Source of the DNA: Litchfieldia alkalitelluris
GTDB taxonomy: Bacteria > Bacillota > Bacilli > Bacillales > Salisediminibacteriaceae
Length of the DNA: 39,032 nucleotides
Assembly: GCF_002153425.1 (NCBI RefSeq)
Contig: NZ_KZ119600.1
Coordinates: 4,301,295 to 4,340,326, forward strand
Direction: 5' to 3'
The first letter of the stretch is position 1; each line of letters starts with the position of its first letter. A program made the position numbers and the translations under genes. The notes below the pieces were generated by a model. That model was not told the origin of the DNA and made no database searches. It was given only the letters and a program-made list of their open reading frames with translations. Below, in pieces: positions 1-6,833 of this stretch.

Positions 1-330
1 GATCTGGTATGAGATTTTGATTTTGCTTGTTTTCATACCTGATCGGGCTTCGATCTGGTATGAGATTTTGATTTTGCTTATTTTCATACCTGATCGGGCT
101 TCGATCTGGTATGAGATTTTGATTTTGCTCCGTTTCATACCTGATCGGACCTTGATCTGGTATGAGACTTCGATTTTTCTCCGTTTCATACCTGATCGGG
201 CCTTGATCCGGTACGAGATTTTGATTTTGCTTATTTTCATACCAGATCGGGCCTTGATCTGGTATGAGATTTCGATTTTGCTTGTTTTCATACCAGATCG
301 GGCTTCGATCTGGTATGAGATTTGTTCTTT
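1..330. repeat. 51-bp tandem array, each unit with an inverted repeat
   Basis: The motif GATCTGGTATGAGATTT recurs at 1, 52, 103, 154, 205 (as GATCCGGTACGAG), 256 and 307, an exact 51-bp period, giving about 6.5 units. Within a unit GATCTGGTATGA is mirrored by TCATACCAGATC (or TCATACCTGATC), so each unit can form a 12-bp stem. Because 51 is a multiple of 3 an open frame runs through it, but this is a by-product of the repeat. The array continues off the left edge. A diverged copy lies at 31469-31695. Positions 331-527 hold no gene that I can support. Confidence 0.9.
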
Positions 331-527
331 TCTTTTATTTAAACCCTGATCGCCCTTTGATCAGGGAGCTAATTAGATTTTTTCTAAATTTTCCGTACAG
401 TTACGTTCTTATCGAACGCGAGTTTTACTTTTTCACCGATTTTCGCGTGCGATTAAACCAGCTACCTACTTAAATCTACCTTTTACCTTCTACCGACTAC
501 CCACTACGATCCAACTTTCACCTTCTT

Positions 528-1817
528 CTACCTTTTAAATATATTTGAGAAAATTGATTTGAAACTGCTGCTGTTTCCTTTACGATCCTCGTCCCTATTT
601 CCGTTGCGGCTCTCGTTTCCGCCTGCGTCACCGCCCCTGTTCCAATCAACTTCACCATCGTCATAGCCATCAGCTTCACGATCTTCACTAGCTAGTGCTG
701 GTTGGATTAGGCCGACTGTGACATTATCATAGGCTCCGCGATCGTTGGCCAGCTTAACTAAGTAATCGGATAGGACCTGTAGATCCTTATCGCCGTAAGT
801 ATCTACTAACGAAAAGATGAGGTCGCCTAGTTCTTCTTTTGAGAACATATTATGGAACCCATCACTGCATAGTAGAAAGAGATCGCTAGTGTCATAGAAA
901 CCGCGTCTGATATAAGGAACAATTCCGTTCCCTACCCCTAAGCATTGAAGGAGTATATTTCGCTTCGGGTGATTTTCTGCTTCTTCTGGTTGAAGTAATC
1001 CGAGTTTCACCTGCTTTTGGACCCAAGAATGGTCTTCGGTCAGCTGGAGCAACTCTATTTTTCCGAAAGGCATCGTTTCTGTATCTTGAAAAAGGTCTGC
1101 GGTTTCGAAAGTATCAGCGGCTTCATAGTGATTAGAGGCTTTAAGAGATTCCGCAACCTCCGAAGAAGGCCTCCCCATATGACTAGAGTCTGCCCTCCCG
1201 GCATGCCTAGCCGTCTCAATCGACTCATGCCCCGCAGTGCCAGCTCTATCGAAAGTGCCCCCTGTGTCCTCTGTTTCCACTGTTTCACCTGTTTCCACCG
1301 TACTAGCTGCTTCGGTGGGGGCAAGGAGGTCCTCGGTCTCATCGTGATGTTGAACGGCCCCAGCTTTCCCTTCGTCTTTAGATGAAGATGCCGTATTTGT
1401 CAGTTGGTAAATTCGGCTGTCACCCACATGGCAGACCACATAATGCTGCTTATAAAGGACAAGGAGGGAAATGGTCGTTCCCGTCTTCCTGCCTCCCCTG
1501 CTTTCTTCGATTAAGGTGTCATTAATTTTTTCCAGCATGGCGCTGATTTCTTGCGAGATGGATTGGAGAGGATCGATTTCATGAAAAATCGTGTCTCTTC
1601 TCCCCTCCCACCAATTGTTAACAGAATCAACCACGAATTGGCTGGCGAGGTCACCAGCGTGGTAACCTCCCATTCCATCAGCTACTAGCATGATGGCGAT
1701 ATCGTTCCCATGATGGTCGTGATCCATCTTTAAAAAGGCGTTGTCTTCGTTGTTTGTTTTCACTGTTCCACAGTGGGTGGTGAGCCCGAAATGGAATAAA
1801 GGATTCGATTGTGTCAT
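528..1817 (-). CDS. PP2C-family Ser/Thr protein phosphatase with disordered insertion
   Basis: This is a cytoplasmic metal-dependent protein phosphatase of 429 residues that removes phosphate from Ser/Thr. PP2C landmarks appear in order: NNED (22-25), VADGMGG (45-51), the GTT strand (113-115), VGDSRIYQL (131-139), LTEDHSW after the insertion, LCSDGF, and DNVTVGLI near the end. A family member is normally about 240-260 residues. The excess is a Glu/Thr/Ala-rich low-complexity insertion at about 141-255 and a charged Gly/Asp/Arg tail after about 385. It is the last gene of the Tad operon, 5 bp after the FHA gene, so the two probably act together: the FHA domain reads phosphothreonine and PP2C erases it. 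No kinase gene is in view. The substrate is unknown. Confidence 0.9.
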   Translation of the reverse strand: MTQSNPLFHFGLTTHCGTVKTNNEDNAFLKMDHDHHGNDIAIMLVADGMGGYHAGDLASQFVVDSVNNWWEGRRDTIFHEIDPLQSISQEISAMLEKINDTLIEESRGGRKTGTTISLLVLYKQHYVVCHVGDSRIYQLTNTASSSKDEGKAGAVQHHDETEDLLAPTEAASTVETGETVETEDTGGTFDRAGTAGHESIETARHAGRADSSHMGRPSSEVAESLKASNHYEAADTFETADLFQDTETMPFGKIELLQLTEDHSWVQKQVKLGLLQPEEAENHPKRNILLQCLGVGNGIVPYIRRGFYDTSDLFLLCSDGFHNMFSKEELGDLIFSLVDTYGDKDLQVLSDYLVKLANDRGAYDNVTVGLIQPALASEDREADGYDDGEVDWNRGGDAGGNESRNGNRDEDRKGNSSSFKSIFSNIFKR

Positions 1818-1822
1818 TGGCT

Positions 1823-3610
1823 TTACCCCATTTTAAACGTGTAGTTAGCCTTTCCAAGCTTGATTTGATCCCCGTCATTTAAGAGATGCAGCTTATATGG
1901 AACGAGCTTTTCACCGTTAAGCTCCGTACCGTTCTTCGACCCTAGGTCACGTAAAGCAACTTTTCCGTCGCTTATTTCAAACTCACAGTGTATTCGAGAT
2001 ATACCTGCGATTGTTTCGATATAGTTAACAGATTCTGGGTTTCGGCCCACGATAAATGGTGATTGGTTGAGCTTTACTTTTTCCGTCGCACCGTTTTTCA
2101 CCACTTCCAAGTATGGAATTGGCGTGTTTGGTGCAGCATCTACAGGTGATTCATCAAGAACCATCGTTGCGTCTGCTTCCTGCTCTGGTTCTGACATAAG
2201 CATCGTTTGGTTTTGAAGATTATCAAAGTAAGAATCTTCATTAACCGCAGCCGCTGTTTGTTGCTGCTGGACTGCCTGTTGTTGCACAGGTTGTTGTACA
2301 GGTTGTTGTGGTTGTGCTGGTTGTTGCCGCTGAATTGGCTCATTGATCGCGTTTCCTTGATCCAAATAGTTTGGCGCTTGAGCAGGAGGCGTTGTGGCTG
2401 CTTCTTGCTGCTGTTTACGTTTCAATGGCTTTTTCTTCTTAGCTGGTTGTTGCACAGATTCTTCTTCCAGCCCGTCCTCTCCATCTACAATACTTCCCAC
2501 ATTTTTTTGCCCATGGACTGTGAGGAAGTAATATGCTCCCGTCATGGCAAGAAGGCTTAAGCCTGAGCTGATGTAGAGCATTCCCTCTACTGGATTCATT
2601 TCGAATAACTTCCAGCTCACTGCGATGGCAATAATCATGAGTGCAAAGACAACAATTTTACTTGGCTTTTTCGGTTCTGAACCAGCTGCATTTCCAGTCG
2701 AAGTTACTTTGTTTACAGGTTGCTTTTTCACTGGAGCTGCCTGTTTTTTCTTTGGTGATCCTTGATTCGGTTTGTTAGCACCTGCGTCTATATTTTGCTG
2801 TTGTTGTGGCCGCTTCTTCTTTTTTAACGCAGGATGTGGTGCTTTACGCCCTTCTTCTGCTCCACCTTGGTTGGCTCCAGGCTGTGGTGCTGGTTTAGCA
2901 GAAGCTGTCGTTGGCTGTTGCACGTTTACCTGTGGTTGTTGCGGCTGCACAGGTGGCGTTTGTGATTGAACTGCTTGCCGTTGTACTTGTTGACTTGCAG
3001 GCATTCCCTGCGACTTGGCAGGTGATTGGTTGCGCAATGCGTCTAATTTGGATTTTAATTCATCTAGCTTGAAGTTAGGATCACTCAAGTAAGCAAGGAT
3101 ATTTTGAACGCCGTCTCCTTGTAGTTCCTTGATGTGAGACATTAAATTGATGACAAGATTGCGTAGTTCATCGACGATGGATGGTTTTTCTGGCACTTGG
3201 TTCATCGGTAGATAGATTAAATGAACGTCCGTGACATCTCCTTCTACAAAAATAAAGTTTTCATTAAGTATGTAGTTTTGTTCCGTTAGCATATACTCTT
3301 TACTTTTTTCCAAAGCAGTGACGATGTTAAAAAGTAGTGTGTAGTACTGATGAATGGTGAGTTTCGTCTCCCGCAAAACGTGGGAAAGCATTTTCTTGGA
3401 CCCGAAATTATAGTAAAACTTGACATTGAAATCCATTTCTTCTACTTCCAATGGAAGAAGGTTCTCTACTGGATTGGCAAGTAGCATTTTCACCTGAATT
3501 TTCGCCAAATCATTACTATGTATTTGATTCTCGCCGTTTTGAAAAAGGACGAGGTAGTTCCCATTCTGCTGTTCGAAATCGTATTGTAGTTGGTAGATTG
3601 TCTGATTCAT
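1823..3610 (-). CDS. DUF6382-type / FHA-domain membrane protein
   Basis: The 595-residue protein has four parts. Residues 1 to about 170 resemble the DUF6382 domain that precedes FHA domains in Firmicutes. A Gln/Pro/Lys-rich linker follows (about 190-315), then two closely spaced hydrophobic helices (about 318-365), a second Gln/Pro-rich linker, and a C-terminal FHA domain from about 520. The FHA signature is clear: VGRN, SRIHCEF, and LGSKNGTELNG, which are the phosphothreonine-binding loops. The layout puts both folded domains on the cytoplasmic side. It ends 5 bp before the PP2C gene and begins after a GGAGGG ribosome site. It may scaffold phosphorylated parts of the pilus machine; that role is inference from context. 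Poly-Gln runs vary easily, so linker length may differ between strains. Confidence 0.88.
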   Translation of the reverse strand: MNQTIYQLQYDFEQQNGNYLVLFQNGENQIHSNDLAKIQVKMLLANPVENLLPLEVEEMDFNVKFYYNFGSKKMLSHVLRETKLTIHQYYTLLFNIVTALEKSKEYMLTEQNYILNENFIFVEGDVTDVHLIYLPMNQVPEKPSIVDELRNLVINLMSHIKELQGDGVQNILAYLSDPNFKLDELKSKLDALRNQSPAKSQGMPASQQVQRQAVQSQTPPVQPQQPQVNVQQPTTASAKPAPQPGANQGGAEEGRKAPHPALKKKKRPQQQQNIDAGANKPNQGSPKKKQAAPVKKQPVNKVTSTGNAAGSEPKKPSKIVVFALMIIAIAVSWKLFEMNPVEGMLYISSGLSLLAMTGAYYFLTVHGQKNVGSIVDGEDGLEEESVQQPAKKKKPLKRKQQQEAATTPPAQAPNYLDQGNAINEPIQRQQPAQPQQPVQQPVQQQAVQQQQTAAAVNEDSYFDNLQNQTMLMSEPEQEADATMVLDESPVDAAPNTPIPYLEVVKNGATEKVKLNQSPFIVGRNPESVNYIETIAGISRIHCEFEISDGKVALRDLGSKNGTELNGEKLVPYKLHLLNDGDQIKLGKANYTFKMG

Positions 3611-3671
3611 ATGGGTCCCTCCTTTTTAAATAAACTTGTTATGATACATGATTGATTTCCATCAAACTATA

Positions 3672-4187
3672 TTAATGAAAATAGTAGAATGTCATGATGA
3701 TGCCTGGCAATACGGCATACATGAATGGAAATCTAGTACTTTCGATTCGTTTGAAGTTCTCAAGACTTTTAAAATCTTTAGATCTGATTGATGCGAAAAG
3801 GCGATAGATGGTGTAGAACATCTTCCTCATAAATTCCTGTTTGACTAATAGAATAATAACCCCGATTAATCCGGCAAAAAGAATAGAATACATCATGGCA
3901 TAAAGGGTAAATTGTAATCCTGTGATAGAACCGATGGCGGCAAATAGTTTTACATCACCTGCTCCAAGGGCTTTGAATATATACATCAGCATTAAAATTC
4001 CACCGCCCACTGCCATTCCAATGATTGAAAATAACAAGCCATTTAGTCCATCTGAGATTAAGTGATAGATAAAACCTACTAAAATACCACTCATAGTAAG
4101 CCAGTTAGGCAATAAGCTTTTCGTCACGTCCGTATAAAAAGCAATGATAATAAAAATACCAAGTATTATAAAATGAAAATAGTCCAT
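3672..4187 (-). CDS. tadV: A24-family prepilin peptidase (TadV/CpaA type)
   Basis: This 171-residue multi-pass membrane aspartyl protease cleaves the leader of type IVb prepilins on the cytoplasmic face. The two catalytic aspartates sit in YTDVTKSLLPNW (about 19-30) and in the GAGDVKLFAAIGS box (about 94-106), the GxGDxK motif of the family. It has about five to six hydrophobic helices and lacks the N-terminal methyltransferase domain of larger PilD enzymes, as is usual for TadV. The expected substrates are encoded upstream: the Flp1-type pilin and the TadE-like proteins. It follows tadE by 18 bp and is likely in the same transcript. The ribosome site (AAGGAAGG) is somewhat far from the ATG. 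Confidence 0.92.
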   Translation of the reverse strand: MDYFHFIILGIFIIIAFYTDVTKSLLPNWLTMSGILVGFIYHLISDGLNGLLFSIIGMAVGGGILMLMYIFKALGAGDVKLFAAIGSITGLQFTLYAMMYSILFAGLIGVIILLVKQEFMRKMFYTIYRLFASIRSKDFKSLENFKRIESTRFPFMYAVLPGIIMTFYYFH

Positions 4188-4205
4188 TATGGTGACAGTC
4201 CTTCC

Positions 4206-4880
4206 TTATGAGCCTAACCAAACTCTTTCATATGCTTGTTTTTTTATTCTATAAGTATTGTTAATAAGTGGGAATTCAATGTCATATGCAACAGTAACTA
4301 GTAAGTATTGCTCTCCTTCTCTAAACGGATTAGGAAATATGGCATATGTTTCTTCCCCTGTATTTGCTAAAACTTCTACATTATCCTTGTTAACAAATTG
4401 ATTATCTTCTAGATAGAAATGAACTAATGGTTCTAGTATTCTAGGGGCAAGATGTGATTCTATCTCTGCAATAAGGTCGTCAATAATTCCTTCAAGGACT
4501 GCTTCCGCTTCTGCACCTGCAGATTCCGCTGGCCCTTTAATTAAAAGCTCATAACCTTCAGGTCCAAATGTAGCAATGAGTTGACCTTCCACTTCCTCTT
4601 GAAGTGTCGATGTGAGATCCTTCATTTGAATATAATTCGGGTTACTTGTAACGACGTCTTCCACCTGACCTGTTAGGGTGCCGACTACTTTATTAACAGG
4701 ATAAAACTGTGTGGATACTTGTTTAGCAGTTTCAGATACAGCTCGATTCAAGGCGATATCTGTAATTGCAAACCGTATCATAAAAATAAGGAATATTAGA
4801 AACAGGATAAATATAGGCATTACGATAGCCGCTTCCAATGTAATGCTCCCATCTTCGCGCTTTCTTAATAATTTCATCAT
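4206..4880 (-). CDS. TadE-like pseudopilin (second copy)
   Basis: The 224-residue protein starts with a short basic segment followed by EDGSITLEAAIVMPIFILFL, the TadE signature: a Glu at position +5 relative to the cleavage region and one hydrophobic helix (about 15-40). The rest is predicted extracellular, with an acidic middle and a beta-rich end. TadE proteins are minor pseudopilins that are processed by TadV and initiate or stabilise Flp pili. Two ATG codons follow a GAGGTGG ribosome site; the first is used here. It lies between the lipoprotein trio and the peptidase gene, while the other TadE-like protein sits just after the pilin gene, so the two are not adjacent. Confidence 0.85.
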   Translation of the reverse strand: MMKLLRKREDGSITLEAAIVMPIFILFLIFLIFMIRFAITDIALNRAVSETAKQVSTQFYPVNKVVGTLTGQVEDVVTSNPNYIQMKDLTSTLQEEVEGQLIATFGPEGYELLIKGPAESAGAEAEAVLEGIIDDLIAEIESHLAPRILEPLVHFYLEDNQFVNKDNVEVLANTGEETYAIFPNPFREGEQYLLVTVAYDIEFPLINNTYRIKKQAYERVWLGS

Positions 4881-4946
4881 TTAGCCACCTCAAATAAGGA
4901 ATGGTCTAGAAGGGGGTGTTGGCAGTCCACTCCCCCCTCATAAGTT

Positions 4947-5522
4947 TTAGTTCACATCGTCCGCAGTGAATTGCCATTTGATTTCATCTGGTGTTGAAGA
5001 TACTCCACTTCCAAAAATAATTTCATAAGGAAAATCGTCTGAAGCTAAGTAATCAAATAATAGTTGACCAGAAACTGATTCACCTGGATCAATTACTTCA
5101 GTAAAATTATCAATTTCATCTATTTTGTTATCACTTCTTGTACCACCAAGGTCACCACGGTCTAATACAGCTGTGGCTATGTCTTCACTATTGACAGCTG
5201 AATCTCCAACATTTTTTAATGTCATATCAACTACCGTAAACTCATCATTTGAAGGAGTATGCCCTTCAATCTCCTCATAGCTTGCTACGGAATGAACGGT
5301 GATTTCATATTTTCCAAGTACGTCTTCCAATGTCCCTGTTTCACCTAATTGTAAAATTAAGTCACCATCTACTACTTCACCATTCCCTGTATCTTCTACT
5401 TCTTCGCTATCAATATTTGTCTCATCGGCTGTGGCATTATTATTTCCTTCATCAGAATCCCCGCCACATGCTGCTAGTGATAGTAACGCGACTACCACAA
5501 AAAAGTATAATGCATATTTCAA
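4947..5522 (-). CDS. DUF4352-like lipoprotein, copy 3 of the operon trio
   Basis: The 191-residue protein has a lipoprotein signal peptide: a hydrophobic stretch ending in the lipobox LAAC (Cys19), followed by an acidic Gly/Asp/Asn-rich tether. The folded part (about 52-190) contains LILQLGETGT, KYEITVHS, a DMTLKNVGDS strand and a PGESVSGQLLFD strand, the Ig-like pattern of DUF4352 antigen-type lipoproteins. The start codon is TTG, with AGGAG 10 nt upstream. It closely matches the proteins at 6248-6817 and, less closely, 5631-6197. The tether and first strands are almost the same as those of the 6248-6817 copy, which points to recent duplication. It would be anchored on the outer face of the membrane where the pilus emerges. 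Its function is unknown. Confidence 0.85.
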   Translation of the reverse strand: MKYALYFFVVVALLSLAACGGDSDEGNNNATADETNIDSEEVEDTGNGEVVDGDLILQLGETGTLEDVLGKYEITVHSVASYEEIEGHTPSNDEFTVVDMTLKNVGDSAVNSEDIATAVLDRGDLGGTRSDNKIDEIDNFTEVIDPGESVSGQLLFDYLASDDFPYEIIFGSGVSSTPDEIKWQFTADDVN

Positions 5523-5547
5523 TGCTTATTCACTCCTATTGTATATA

Positions 5548-5590
5548 GAGAGGTGTAATCTTCTTACAAATAAGATATAGTACACCTCTC
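5548..5590 (-). promoter_or_regulatory. inverted repeat between lipoprotein genes
   Basis: The 10-bp arms GAGAGGTGTA (5548-5557) and TACACCTCTC (5581-5590) are perfectly complementary around a 23-nt loop, in the 108-bp gap between two of the lipoprotein genes. No run of T follows in the direction of transcription, so it is more likely an mRNA processing or stability hairpin, or a weak attenuator, than a strong terminator. Confidence 0.55.
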
Positions 5591-5630
5591 ACTTTAAACT
5601 TAAGCCAGATAAGACCTTGTCTAGCTATAA

Positions 5631-6197
5631 TTAATCTATGTCATCACCAGTATATTCCCATACTAGTTCATCTGGCGTAGTGGATACGCCTGTTCCGAAC
5701 TTAACCTCATATAAGTTTTCAGCAACAGAGTGATCAAAGATTAATTCCCCTGTAACAGACTCCCCTGGTTCGATTGGATCAGTAAAGTTTTCTACAAAGT
5801 CTAAATCTCTATCATTCGGTGTCCCACCAACTGTATCTCTTGAAAGAACTGCTCTAGCAATATCATCACCATTTAAAGTGTTTTCACCAACATTAGTAAT
5901 CGTTGTACTTAATACTGTAAATACACCTCTAGATGAATTGTTTCCATCAATAGATTCATAGGATTCTGCAGAATGAATAGTTATTTCATATTTACCTAAA
6001 ATAGTATCAATAGTACCAGATTCACCTAGTTGTAAAACTACTGTACCTTCTTCAACATCATTTTGTTCAGTAGAATCACTTGAAGATCCGTTATCTGATG
6101 CCGCCTCATCTGTTTCCGAATCAGAATCGTCTCCACATGCTGTAGTTATAATCAATAAAGCTATTAAAATAGTAATTAACTTGTATGTGTTTTTCAT
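5631..6197 (-). CDS. DUF4352-like lipoprotein, copy 2 of the operon trio
   Basis: The 188-residue lipoprotein has a signal peptide that ends in TTAC (lipobox Cys21), then a Ser/Asp/Glu-rich tether to about residue 50. The folded domain has the same strand order as its neighbours: VVLQLGESGT, KYEITIHS, ITNVGENTL, PGESVTGELIFD, and a C-terminal STTPDELVWEYT. It starts with ATG after GGAGTG. It is the most diverged of the three, mainly in the tether and in the central strands. Its position between the TadG-like and TadE-like genes suggests an envelope role with the pilus, such as a surface scaffold or adhesin partner. That is inference only. Confidence 0.85.
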   Translation of the reverse strand: MKNTYKLITILIALLIITTACGDDSDSETDEAASDNGSSSDSTEQNDVEEGTVVLQLGESGTIDTILGKYEITIHSAESYESIDGNNSSRGVFTVLSTTITNVGENTLNGDDIARAVLSRDTVGGTPNDRDLDFVENFTDPIEPGESVTGELIFDHSVAENLYEVKFGTGVSTTPDELVWEYTGDDID

Positions 6198-6247
6198 TTT
6201 TATGTCACTCCAAAATTTGTAGTGAAAATTACTACCTACAGAACTAA

Positions 6248-6817
6248 TTAGTTCAAATCATCTGTAGTAAATTGGAAGATTAATCGATCTGGTGTTGATG
6301 TGAAACTATGACCGAATATTAATTCATATTCATTATCAGTAAAGAATAAGTGGTCAAAGTATAATTCACCTGACATAGACTCTCCTGGCTCAATGTTACC
6401 AGTGAAGTTTTCTATAAAATCTTGGCTTCTACTATTTCTAGAAGCATTCAAGTTTGCTCGCGCTATCCCATCTGCGTCTAAAGTGGTTTCACCTACATTT
6501 TCAAAGGTAATGTCTAAAATAGTAATTACATCATTAGATGGTGTCCTGCCTTCAATACTTTCATGACTTTCTGCAGAGTGAACTGTAATCTCATATTTCC
6601 CAACAACACTTTCAAATGTTCCTGTTTCACCTAGTTGTAAAATTAGGTCACCATCTACTACTTCACCATTTCCTGTATCTTCTACTTCTTCGCTATCACT
6701 ATTTGTTGCATCGTCAGTAGTTGCATTATTGTTTCCCTCATCAGAATCCCCACCACACGCTGCTAGTATAAGTACTGCCACCATTATCAATAAAATTTTG
6801 TATATATATTTCATCAT
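6248..6817 (-). CDS. DUF4352-like lipoprotein, copy 1 of the operon trio
   Basis: The 189-residue lipoprotein has a signal peptide with lipobox LAAC (Cys20), an acidic Asn/Asp/Ser tether, and a DUF4352-like Ig-fold domain (LILQLGETGT, KYEITVHS, ITFENVGETT, PGESMSGELYFD, STPDRLIFQFT). Two adjacent ATG codons follow GGAGGTATTGA. It begins 16 bp after the end of the large TadG-like gene, so it is co-transcribed with the pilus genes. Its tether reads almost the same as that of the 4947-5522 copy, although a more diverged copy lies between them. Confidence 0.85.
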   Translation of the reverse strand: MMKYIYKILLIMVAVLILAACGGDSDEGNNNATTDDATNSDSEEVEDTGNGEVVDGDLILQLGETGTFESVVGKYEITVHSAESHESIEGRTPSNDVITILDITFENVGETTLDADGIARANLNASRNSRSQDFIENFTGNIEPGESMSGELYFDHLFFTDNEYELIFGHSFTSTPDRLIFQFTTDDLN

Positions 6818-6833
6818 TCAATACCTCCAATTT

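Noticed and set aside
17-349. Repeat protein encoded by the 51-bp array
   Set aside because: The frame stays open because 51 is a multiple of 3. It has no ribosome site, and the diverged copy at 31469 loses the frame.
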